Origin: Thermoleophilia bacterium
GTDB taxonomy: Bacteria > Actinomycetota > Thermoleophilia > Gaiellales > Gaiellaceae
Assembly: GCA_016844515.1 (NCBI GenBank)
Contig: JAERMP010000065.1
Location: forward strand, 1-9,470
Direction: 5' to 3'
DNA length: 9,470 bases
Part shown: one piece after another, positions 1 to 5,970 of the stretch
How positions within the stretch are numbered: position 1 is the first letter of the stretch
Layout: the number at the start of each line of letters is the position of its first letter
Notes under the pieces: model-generated
Databases searched by the model: none
What the model was told of the DNA's origin: nothing
Seen by the model: only the letters and a program-made list of their open reading frames with translations
Made by a program: the position numbers and the translations under genes

Positions 1-830
1 TTCGCACGCTGCGCGTAGCTGCGTGACAAGACGTAGTGCCCCTGACGCTGCGAGACCAGCGACGCCTGGAAGTACGCATTGGCGATCGCCGCGCGGTCGC
101 CCAGGTCCTGCGCGAGCTCCAGCGCGCGCTCGACGTCGTCGCGCGCAGCCACGTAATCGCGCAGCCGTCGATGGCAGCGAGACCGCCGCTGCAGGATGTC
201 GGACCTGAGCAGATCGCACGGGAGCCCCGAGCGGTCGGCGAGCTCGAGCGCTTCGTCGAAGAGGGCGATCGCCGTCGAGGTGCTCGAGAGCTTGTAGCGA
301 CAGACAGCCAGCCGGAAAAGCACGTCCGCCCGGTCTACGTCGGAGAAGTCCGTGCGCTCGACAAGGCCACGCGCCTGCTGCAGGAGCTCGATCGCTTGTC
401 GTACGTCACCCGACTCCTGGAGCGCCCACGCCTCGCCGGCCAGAGCCCGAAGCTCGAGCGTCGAAGCGCCGGTGCCGTCGACGCTCGGGCGAGCTTCGCG
501 AAAAGCCTGGATCGCCTCCTCGTACTTGTGCGCCTCCGTGAGGGCTTCGGCACGACCCAGCATCGCCTCGACCTTCGTGCGCTCCTCGGTGGAGACGCCG
601 GACGAGAGGAGCGCCGCATCGACTCCGAGCTGCTCCGCAAGCCAGGCGATGGTCGAGTCTGTCGGACGTGTCTTGCCGCGCTCGATCTGGCTTATGTACT
701 CCTTCGAGAAGCGCTCACCCGCGAGCTCCGTCTGCGTGAGGCCGGCGGAAACGCGGAGCGCGCGCACGCGCTCGCCAAGGCGTGAGCCCTTAGGAGGCGT
801 AGACGTCGCGGCGGTTTCGATCATGCCCAT
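1..830 (-). CDS. XRE-family HTH regulator with TPR repeats (3' end outside window)
   Basis: I translated this minus-strand frame by hand; it stays open to the window edge, giving 276 residues. A Cro/C1-type helix-turn-helix fills residues about 18-74, with VRALRVSAGLTQTELAG, then FSKEYISQIERGKTRP as recognition helix and wing. From about residue 85 the protein is alpha-helical with TPR-like units: EEAIQAFREARP, QAIELLQQARGLVER, TAIALFDEALELADR and VERALELAQDLGDR. This HTH-plus-TPR layout is known from regulators whose TPR part binds a peptide or partner protein; no ligand can be named here. The chosen start is ATG at 830. A second in-frame ATG lies at 824, and an in-frame TAG about 60 bp upstream rules out a longer product. 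No clear Shine-Dalgarno is visible. Family is sure; exact start and target genes are not. Confidence 0.88.
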   Translation of the reverse strand, partial: MGMIETAATSTPPKGSRLGERVRALRVSAGLTQTELAGERFSKEYISQIERGKTRPTDSTIAWLAEQLGVDAALLSSGVSTEERTKVEAMLGRAEALTEAHKYEEAIQAFREARPSVDGTGASTLELRALAGEAWALQESGDVRQAIELLQQARGLVERTDFSDVDRADVLFRLAVCRYKLSSTSTAIALFDEALELADRSGLPCDLLRSDILQRRSRCHRRLRDYVAARDDVERALELAQDLGDRAAIANAYFQASLVSQRQGHYVLSRSYAQRA

Positions 831-861
831 TTCAGTGAATCCGAGTTCGGCCTCGCCGCGC

Positions 862-911
862 TCCCCCTGCCGGGGGATGTGCGACTACCCGTTTCGGGTG
901 AAGTAACCTTA
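862..911 (-). promoter_or_regulatory. Candidate promoter and operator of the XRE/TPR regulator
   Basis: On the minus strand TAAGGT (911-906) fits a -10 element, with no good -35. The perfect palindrome ACCCG-TTT-CGGGT (887-899) sits where that promoter would start transcription, a common position for an autoregulatory XRE operator. A second hairpin, TCCCCC-tgcc-GGGGGA (862-877), lies in the presumed 5' leader about 32 bp before the ATG. The motifs are visible; their function is inferred. Confidence 0.35.
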
Positions 912-920
912 GCCGAAATC

Positions 921-940
921 ACTTGACCGGGCTACTTGAC
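921..940 (+). repeat. Tandem ACTTGAC direct repeat overlapping a -35 element
   Basis: ACTTGAC occurs at 921-927 and again at 934-940, a 13-bp period. The second copy contains the -35 of the plus-strand promoter. A repeated heptamer over a -35 is a typical regulator-binding arrangement, and the divergent XRE regulator is an obvious candidate binder. It could also be two alternative -35 elements. Confidence 0.45.
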
Positions 941-964
941 TTTTTCGGACACGGCTCCTATAGT
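936..964 (+). promoter_or_regulatory. Strong sigma-70 type promoter
   Basis: TTGACT (936-941), a 17-bp spacer and TATAGT (959-964) differ from the housekeeping consensus at only two positions in total, by far the best full promoter in the window. Transcription would start near 971-972 and run rightward, away from the XRE gene. No convincing plus-strand gene lies downstream before the terminator at 1111-1144. Confidence 0.7.
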
Positions 965-970
965 CAGGCC

Positions 971-1144
971 CACACCGCAACCGATCGGACGCCAGATCGG
1001 ATGCGCGGGCACCACCGCCGGATCCGCCGGTGAGCACAGGAAGAACGTGGCTGGGCCGCAGAGTCACGAATCTCCAGCTCGCCGCCCCGGGAAGGGGTCG
1101 CCTCGAACGGAAAACGCCCCCGGAGCCGCAGCCGGGGGCGTTTT
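971..1144 (+). ncRNA. Candidate small non-coding RNA, about 170 nt, family unknown
   Basis: The interval is bounded by a near-consensus promoter on the left and a 13-bp GC-rich hairpin followed by TTTTCTTT on the right. Inside, CCGATC (981-986) pairs with GATCGG (995-1000). The only small ATG frame (1001-1033, MRGHHRRIRR) has no ribosome binding site. I looked for the conserved cores of SRP RNA, tmRNA, RNase P and common riboswitches and recognised none. A cis-acting leader is unlikely because nothing is encoded downstream on this strand. The boundaries are inferred, and the terminator alone could be explained by the opposing MFS gene. Confidence 0.4.
1111..1144. terminator. Bidirectional intrinsic terminator
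   Basis: AAAACGCCCCCGG (1111-1123) pairs perfectly with CCGGGGGCGTTTT (1132-1144) around an 8-nt loop. The A and T runs at the outer ends give a U tract on either strand. It can end the MFS transcript on the minus strand and the putative small RNA on the plus strand. Confidence 0.85.
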
Positions 1145-1148
1145 CTTT

Positions 1149-1177
1149 CGTGGGGGGAAACGATGTTTCCCCCCACG
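1149..1177. repeat. Perfect 13-bp inverted repeat beside the terminator
   Basis: CGTGGGGGGAAAC (1149-1161) and GTTTCCCCCCACG (1165-1177) are exact complements separated by GAT. The hairpin lies 4 bp from the terminator in the 3' untranslated region of the MFS gene. It has no U tract of its own, so it may be a back-up terminator, an mRNA-stabilising hairpin or a protein site. Confidence 0.8.
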
Positions 1178-1217
1178 TTCCCCCCTTCCCTCACGCCGTG
1201 CACCCGCACGCCGCTTT

Positions 1218-1250
1218 TGGCCTACGGGCGAGTGAATCGCCCTTCGGCCA
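1218..1250. repeat. Interrupted hairpin downstream of the MFS gene
   Basis: TGGCC (1218-1222) pairs with GGCCA (1246-1250), and inside it GGGCGA (1226-1231) pairs with TCGCCC (1237-1242). The two stems are separated by a symmetric TAC/TTC internal loop. It lies 28 bp past the MFS stop codon. There is no adjacent U tract in the minus direction, so an mRNA 3'-end role is possible but unproven. Confidence 0.6.
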
Positions 1251-1277
1251 CGGAGCCGAGTTGCACTCTCAGCGTCT

Positions 1278-2705
1278 TTACGCCGCTGGCCCAGCCGCAG
1301 CGCGTGCAGTTGTGCCGGCACCCTCGTGGGGACGTACAAGCGTGAAGGCCACAATTGCACCCAGGACGGCAATTCCCGCTGCGACGAGAAGCGCGCTCTG
1401 GAAGCCGCGCATGAACGCCTCGACCGTCCGCTCGCCACCCGCTTCCGAGGCCATGATCGCGCCCATGATCGCGATCCCCATCGTCCCGCCGACCTGGCGG
1501 GCACTGTTCAACACGGCCGAGCCCACGCCCGCCTTGTCCACCGGAACGCTTCGGGTCGCTGCAGCTGCACTCGGAGTCATCGTCAAGGCCATGCCCACGC
1601 CGCCGATGATGAGCGCGGGGAAGAGATCCCAGAACGAGGCGTCGGCGCTCAGCCGCGAGAACATGATGAGCTGGACGGCGATGCAGACCATTCCCGCCGT
1701 CATCAACCCGCGCGAGCCGATGCGATCGCTCGTCTTCCCGGCGACCGGGGCGACGAGGATGATCAGGATCGTCATCGGTAGGAACGCTGCACCCGCCTGC
1801 ACCGCCGAGTAGCCGAGGATGTTCTGCATGTACAGGGACAGGAAGAAGAAGACCCCGAACATCGCAAGCGCGACGAGCAGCACGACGAGGTTCGCGCCCG
1901 TGTACGTTCCACTTCGGAACAGCTCGAGCGGCAGCATCGGGTTGCGCTGGCGGCGCTCGAGAAGAACGAAGGCGAACAGTGACACGCCGGCGAGGACGAA
2001 CGATCCCACGATCCGGGTCGAGCTCCACCCGTACGTGTTCGCCTCGATGAGGCCGTAGGTCAGCGCGAAGAGGCCCACTGCGGACGTCGCAAGCCCGGGC
2101 AGGTCGAGACGTACGTGCGTCTCGTCGCGCGACTCGTCGATGAACAGGTAGCTCGCAGCGATGCCGAGGATCCCGATGGGAACGTTCACGAAGAAGATCC
2201 AGCTCCAGTCGAGGTGCTCGGTGATGAGCCCGCCGACGAGGGGCCCGATCGCCAGGGCAAGCGCCGAGACACCAGCCCAGATGCCGATCGCCGTGCCGCG
2301 CTGGCGCGGCGGGAACGTCGCCGCAATGATGGAGAGCGTCGCCGGGTTCATGAGAGCCGCGCCGGCTCCCTGCAGCACCCGCGCTGCGATGAGCATCTCC
2401 CCCGAGCTCGCCAGGCCGCAGAGGAGCGACGCGATCGTGAAGACGGCGATCCCGATGACAAAGATCAGCCGGCGGCCGTACGCATCCGCGACCTTTCCGC
2501 CGACGAGCATGAGCGCCGCGAAGGTCAACGCATAGCCGGTGACGATCCATTGGAGCTCGGAGAGATCGGCATCGAGGTCGCGCTGGATCGACGGGAGCGC
2601 AACGTTCACAACCGTGTTGTCGAGCATGATCATGAACAGCCCGACCGAGACCGCCGCAAGCGTGAGCCACTTGCGGTTCTCCTCTGCGAAGATCCGAGCC
2701 CTCAT
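1278..2705 (-). CDS. DHA2-type MFS drug/proton antiporter (EmrB/QacA family)
   Basis: The product has 475 residues, the usual size for 14-helix DHA2 exporters, and alternates hydrophobic helices throughout. Signature motifs are present: the TM1 motif LDNTVVNVALPSI (29-40), loop 2-3 motif A GGKVADAYGRRLI (69-81), TM4 motif RVLQGAGAA (109-117), and the antiporter motif C region in TM5 with GPLVGG (154-159). It should sit in the inner membrane and export a toxic compound or metabolite with proton counterflow; the substrate cannot be read from sequence. ATG at 2705 is preceded by GGGGGGAG about 8 nt upstream and puts the protein right before TM1. The longer minus-strand frame, to 3026, would only read the antisense of the synthetase. 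Its start lies 22 bp from that of the divergent synthetase. Confidence 0.93.
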   Translation of the reverse strand: MRARIFAEENRKWLTLAAVSVGLFMIMLDNTVVNVALPSIQRDLDADLSELQWIVTGYALTFAALMLVGGKVADAYGRRLIFVIGIAVFTIASLLCGLASSGEMLIAARVLQGAGAALMNPATLSIIAATFPPRQRGTAIGIWAGVSALALAIGPLVGGLITEHLDWSWIFFVNVPIGILGIAASYLFIDESRDETHVRLDLPGLATSAVGLFALTYGLIEANTYGWSSTRIVGSFVLAGVSLFAFVLLERRQRNPMLPLELFRSGTYTGANLVVLLVALAMFGVFFFLSLYMQNILGYSAVQAGAAFLPMTILIILVAPVAGKTSDRIGSRGLMTAGMVCIAVQLIMFSRLSADASFWDLFPALIIGGVGMALTMTPSAAAATRSVPVDKAGVGSAVLNSARQVGGTMGIAIMGAIMASEAGGERTVEAFMRGFQSALLVAAGIAVLGAIVAFTLVRPHEGAGTTARAAAGPAA

Positions 2706-2726
2706 GTTGTCCTGCTCCCCCCTATC

Positions 2727-4673
2727 GTGACCGGCCCCGCAGAGACTAGCCCGCTCGATTCGAGCGGCTTCAGCTGGGTGCCGACCGCAGAGCAGCTCGA
2801 GGCGGCGAATATCGCCCGGCTCGCACAGTCGCTCGGATCCGCCGACTACGGGGAGTTGCACCGGGTCTCGATCGAGGAGCCAGACCGGTTTTGGCGTGCG
2901 CTCGTGGCGGATCTCGGCATCCCACTCGAGCGTGACTGGGATGCCGTGCTCGACGAGTCGCAGGGGATCGAATGGACGACCTGGTTCGTCGGGGCGCAAC
3001 TGAACATCGCGGACGCCTGCGTCCATCGGTGGGCGCGCGAGCGGCCGAACGACGAGGCGGCGGTCTGGGTTCCCGAAGAGGGGAACAGGCGGTCGCTCAC
3101 CTGGGCCGAGCTCTCACACGACGTACGAAGACTCGCCGAGGCGCTTCGCCGCCTGGGCGTCGGTGAGGGCGATGCGGTCGGGATCTTCTTGCCGATGGCA
3201 CCGGAGGCGGCGATCGCCTCCCACGCATGCGCGCACATCGGCGCCGTGCAGGTACCAATCTTCTCGGGCTTCGCTGGGCCTGCCGTCTCGTCACGCCTGA
3301 CAGATGCGGCGGTGAAGGTGGTGCTGACGGCCGATGCCTCGTACCGCCGCGGACGGCTCGTGCCCATGAAGGAGGTGCTCGACGAGGCGCTCGCCCATGC
3401 GCCGTCCGTCGAGCACGTCGTAGTCTGGCGGCGAGCAGGCGTCGACTGCCCGATGACGAGTGGGCGCGACGTGTGGTGGGACGAAATCGTCGCTGACGAG
3501 CCGGGGACGCTCGACGCAGTACAGGTCGAGAGCGAGACGCCGTACCTCATCGCATACACCTCAGGGACGACAGGTAAGCCCAAGGGGGCGCTCCACGTCC
3601 AGGGCGGCTTTCTCCTCTCGATCGTGCGCGAGACCGCCTACCAGGCGGATCTCCGAGCCGGGGACCGCGTTCTCTTCTCCACGGACATGGGCTGGATCAT
3701 GGGGCCGTGGACCGTCGTCGGCGCGATGGCCTGCGGAGCGACGATCGCCTTCATGGAGGGCGCGCCGGACAGGCCGTCGGATCGCGTCTGGCGAATCGTG
3801 GAGGACGAGCGCATCACGATGCTGGGTGTCTCGCCGACGCTGGTGCGCGCGCTGATCCCGCACGGTGATCCCGACGCAGACCTATCGTCGCTGCGGTCGG
3901 TGGTGACCACCGGCGAGCCTTGGAACCGCGGGCCGTACGACTGGCTCGACGAGCAAGTCTGCGGCAAAGGTCGCATTCCGATCGTCAACTGCTCGGGTGG
4001 TACCGAGGTCGGAGCATGCTTCCTCTCCGTCACGATGATGCGCCCGACGAAGTCGTGCTCCGTCGGATTCCCGGCGCTCGGCGAAGACATGGACGTCTTC
4101 GACGACCAGGGGAACCCTGTTCGTGGCGAGGTGGGAGAGCTCGTCTGCAAGCGCGCCTGGCCCGGAATGACCCGTGGGATCTGGGGGGATCCTGAGCGGT
4201 ATCTCGAGACGTACTGGCGGCAGTTCCCCGGCGTCTGGACGCACGGCGACTGGGCCTCGATCGACGAGGACGGCTACTGGTTCCTGCATGGCCGCTCCGA
4301 CGACACGCTGAACATCGCGGGCAAGCGGATAGGTCCCGCCGAGCTCGAGTCCGCGGCTGTCAACCACTCCGCTGTTGCCGAAGCAGCCGCGATCGGAGTC
4401 CCGCACGAGGTGAAGGGCGAGGTGGCATGGCTCTACTGCGTGCTCGCGCCGGGGGCAAAGGCGACCGAGGCCGATGTCGCCGCGGCCGTGGTGAGCGAGC
4501 TGGGCAAGGCCTTCGCACCGGACCGCGTCCTCTTCGTCTCGGCTCTGCCCAAGACGCGCAGCGCCAAGATCGTTCGCCGGGCCGTGCGCGCACGCGCCCT
4601 CGGCCAGGACCCGGGCGACCTTTCGACGCTGGAGAACCCCGAGTCGCTCGAGGAGATCGCCCGTGCCGTCTGA
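2727..4673 (+). CDS. AMP-forming acyl-CoA synthetase, acetyl-CoA synthetase-like
   Basis: The 648-residue product is an ANL-superfamily ligase that activates a carboxylic acid through an acyl-adenylate to its CoA thioester. An Acs-type N-terminal domain (about 20-90, with ADYGELHRVSIEEPDRFW) precedes the adenylation core. Visible motifs are YTSGTTGKPKGA (277-288, ATP phosphate loop), SGGTE (423-427), GDW (507-509, ribose binding), HGRSDDTLNIAGKRI (hinge and CoA side) and PKTRSAKIVRR with the catalytic Lys at 614. Canonical acetate enzymes have a Trp-containing WWQTETG where this has NCSGGTEVG, so the acid may not be acetate; propionate or another short acid fits equally well. The start is uncertain: GTG 2727 lacks a ribosome site, and GTG 2778 is the next in-frame choice but cuts into conserved sequence. 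It overlaps the following dehydrogenase by 11 bp. Confidence 0.9.
   Translation: MTGPAETSPLDSSGFSWVPTAEQLEAANIARLAQSLGSADYGELHRVSIEEPDRFWRALVADLGIPLERDWDAVLDESQGIEWTTWFVGAQLNIADACVHRWARERPNDEAAVWVPEEGNRRSLTWAELSHDVRRLAEALRRLGVGEGDAVGIFLPMAPEAAIASHACAHIGAVQVPIFSGFAGPAVSSRLTDAAVKVVLTADASYRRGRLVPMKEVLDEALAHAPSVEHVVVWRRAGVDCPMTSGRDVWWDEIVADEPGTLDAVQVESETPYLIAYTSGTTGKPKGALHVQGGFLLSIVRETAYQADLRAGDRVLFSTDMGWIMGPWTVVGAMACGATIAFMEGAPDRPSDRVWRIVEDERITMLGVSPTLVRALIPHGDPDADLSSLRSVVTTGEPWNRGPYDWLDEQVCGKGRIPIVNCSGGTEVGACFLSVTMMRPTKSCSVGFPALGEDMDVFDDQGNPVRGEVGELVCKRAWPGMTRGIWGDPERYLETYWRQFPGVWTHGDWASIDEDGYWFLHGRSDDTLNIAGKRIGPAELESAAVNHSAVAEAAAIGVPHEVKGEVAWLYCVLAPGAKATEADVAAAVVSELGKAFAPDRVLFVSALPKTRSAKIVRRAVRARALGQDPGDLSTLENPESLEEIARAV
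2743..2748 (-). promoter_or_regulatory. Candidate -10 element for the MFS gene
   Basis: TAGTCT on the minus strand (2748-2743) lies about 38 bp before the MFS ATG, leaving a short leader that holds the GGGGGGAG ribosome site. It lies inside the first codons of the divergent synthetase. No good -35 is seen. Confidence 0.35.
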
Positions 4674-5442
4674 CGCGTTGCACGGCGTCGCGCTCGTGAC
4701 CGGAGGCGGCCGTGGGATCGGCGCCTCGATCGCGCGCGAGCTCTCCGACGCAGGGATGCGGGTCGCAGTCACCGGCCGCTCGTCCGAGCAGGTCCACGCC
4801 GTGGCCGATGAGCTCGATGGACTCCCTCTCATCGGCGACGTCACTCACCGCGACGATGTCGAGGAATGGGTCGAGCGCACGGAGCGAGAGCTCGGTCCGA
4901 TCGACCTGCTGGTCGCGAACGCCGGTATCTCGGGGAGCGGTCGCCCGTTCCTCGAAGAGTCGCTCGAGGAATGGTGGCGGGTATTCGAAGTGAACGTGCT
5001 CGGCGCCTATCTCTGCTGCCGCACCGTCGGAGCGCGTATGGCCGAACGCGGCCACGGGCGAATCGTGAACGTCGGGAGCGGCGGCTCCTATCTCCCGATC
5101 GCGAATCCGACGGTCGCGCTCGGCACGTCCTACGGGCCGAGCAAGGCTGCGCTTGGGCGATTCACCGAGATCCTGGCGGCTGCGCTCGGACAGTCCGGTG
5201 TCCGCGTCTTCCTGATCAGCCCTGGCCTCGTGCGCACTTCCATGACCGAGCGGATGGGCGACAACGCACCCTGGACGCCACCCGAGCTCGCGCCGAAGCT
5301 GCTCCGGGTGCTCGCGTCCGGCCGGGCTGACGCACTTGCCGGCCGGTACCTCCACGCCGAGCACGACGACATCGAGGACTTGATCGCGCGCGCTGACGAG
5401 ATCGCCGCGAACGACCGGAACGCGATTCGGCTCCGACGCTGA
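4663..5442 (+). CDS. Short-chain dehydrogenase/reductase (SDR)
   Basis: This 259-residue protein is a classical SDR of typical size with a Rossmann fold binding NAD(P)H. Seen motifs are TGGGRGIG (13-20, dinucleotide loop), the D59-V turn after beta-3, NAG (86-88), Asn111, a Ser in NVGSGGS (139 or 142), YGPSK with catalytic Tyr157 and Lys161, and SPGLVRT (186-192). An Arg follows TG in beta-2 (TGRSS), which often goes with NADP preference; this is inference. The GTG start overlaps the end of the synthetase gene by 11 bp, implying translational coupling and co-expression. A likely role is oxidising or reducing an alcohol/keto group on the substrate chain handled by the synthetase; the substrate itself is unknown. 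Confidence 0.9.
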   Translation: MPSDALHGVALVTGGGRGIGASIARELSDAGMRVAVTGRSSEQVHAVADELDGLPLIGDVTHRDDVEEWVERTERELGPIDLLVANAGISGSGRPFLEESLEEWWRVFEVNVLGAYLCCRTVGARMAERGHGRIVNVGSGGSYLPIANPTVALGTSYGPSKAALGRFTEILAAALGQSGVRVFLISPGLVRTSMTERMGDNAPWTPPELAPKLLRVLASGRADALAGRYLHAEHDDIEDLIARADEIAANDRNAIRLRR

Positions 5443-5471
5443 CATAACGTCGCGCGAACACCCCGATCGCC

Positions 5472-5477
5472 TACCCT
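5472..5477 (+). promoter_or_regulatory. Candidate -10 element for a leaderless PAS gene
   Basis: TACCCT ends 8 bp before the GTG at 5486, so transcription would start at or within a base or two of the start codon. There is no ribosome site between them. No -35 is recognisable. The same arrangement recurs at other genes in this window. Confidence 0.4.
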
Positions 5478-5485
5478 GAGCGCAG

Positions 5486-5923
5486 GTGCCGTACTTCATC
5501 TGCCCCAACTGCAAGCAGCGATCGGTCGACCTCGATGGGTACGACGGGTTCACGATGCAGGCCGTCCAGTGTCGGACGTGCGCGTTCGGCTTCCTCTTCG
5601 AGTTGCTCGAGGACTACTACCCCGCTCCGGAAACGGGCTTCGTGGTCTGCGACCGCGACACGCGCGTGCTTGCGGCCGGCCGCGGTGTGTTCGAGCTCAC
5701 CGGGTATCGCGATGCGGACCTCATCGGGCGTGACGTCGTCGAGGCACTCGCGCTCTCGGACACGTCACCAATCGACGTGGTGCGGGAGTGGGGCGTGCGG
5801 AAGCTGGGGCAAGAGCTCGAGATCCGTACACGCTCCGGCCGTGAGAAGCGCGTCACCGCAGACTTCTTCCCCGCGTACGACGAGGATGGTGGCCTCCTGC
5901 TCGCCTTGACCCCGCGCACGTAG
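5486..5923 (+). CDS. Zinc-ribbon plus PAS-domain small protein, function unknown
   Basis: The product has 145 residues. The N-terminus carries two knuckles, CPNC (6-9) and CRTC (29-32), making a four-cysteine zinc ribbon. Residues about 48-143 have PAS character: ETGFVVCDRDTRVLAAGRGV, FELTGYRDADLIGRDV, then EIRTRSGREKRVTADFFP and a closing strand. No kinase, GGDEF or HTH output domain is present, so the ribbon is the only candidate effector or partner-binding part. It may be a stand-alone sensor that binds RNA polymerase, DNA or another protein. It follows the dehydrogenase after 43 bp and seems to have its own -10 element. The GTG start is chosen because it directly precedes the zinc ribbon. 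Its stop codon lies inside the inverted element at 5919-5970. Confidence 0.82.
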   Translation: MPYFICPNCKQRSVDLDGYDGFTMQAVQCRTCAFGFLFELLEDYYPAPETGFVVCDRDTRVLAAGRGVFELTGYRDADLIGRDVVEALALSDTSPIDVVREWGVRKLGQELEIRTRSGREKRVTADFFPAYDEDGGLLLALTPRT

Positions 5924-5970
5924 GAGCGACCCTTGGGTCGCTGTCGGGCGAGGCAAGCCTCGCGCCTACG
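5919..5970. repeat. REP-doublet (REPIN/BIME-like) palindromic element at convergent gene ends
   Basis: Outer arms CGTAGG (5919-5924) and CCTACG (5965-5970) are complementary. Between them are two perfect hairpins: AGCGACCC/GGGTCGCT (5925-5942) and GCGAGGC/GCCTCGC (5948-5963). Each unit, read inward from its own end, is GTAGG followed by a GCGA-starting palindrome with a central TT: GTAG-plus-hairpin, the known structure of REP sequences, here as an inverted pair. The hairpin tips CTTG and CAAG are mutually complementary. The GTAG of each unit provides the TAG stop of the adjacent gene. It may act as a bidirectional terminator or mRNA 3' stabiliser. Structure is directly visible; REP identity is by architecture only. 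Confidence 0.75.

Noticed and set aside
36..785. Plus-strand 249-codon frame opposite the HTH/TPR gene
   Set aside because: It is the antisense of a clearly recognisable HTH and TPR reading frame; its composition is Arg/Leu-rich with no domain.
1001..1033. MRGHHRRIRR short ORF as an attenuator leader
   Set aside because: No ribosome site and no downstream gene on the plus strand for an attenuator to control.
967..1057. GGCCCA (967-972) pairing with TGGGCC (1052-1057) as a closing stem of a riboswitch-like RNA
   Set aside because: The 5' arm lies mostly upstream of the expected transcription start near 971-972, and no riboswitch core is recognisable inside.
936..1235. Plus-strand 99-codon frame in the candidate small-RNA region
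   Set aside because: It starts inside the promoter itself and reads straight through the terminator hairpin; composition is low-complexity Arg/Pro/Gly.
1221..1242. Possible further REP unit (CCTAC next to GGGCGA/TCGCCC hairpin)
   Set aside because: The GTAGG lies on the 3' side of the hairpin in its own orientation, opposite to the REP order seen at 5919-5970.
2115..2726. In-frame 204-codon extension upstream of the acyl-CoA synthetase
   Set aside because: It reads antisense through the MFS exporter, is highly charged, and lies outside the normal size of the synthetase family.
2706..3026. Minus-strand N-terminal extension of the MFS gene
   Set aside because: It is antisense to the synthetase; ATG 2705 has a ribosome site and places TM1 normally.
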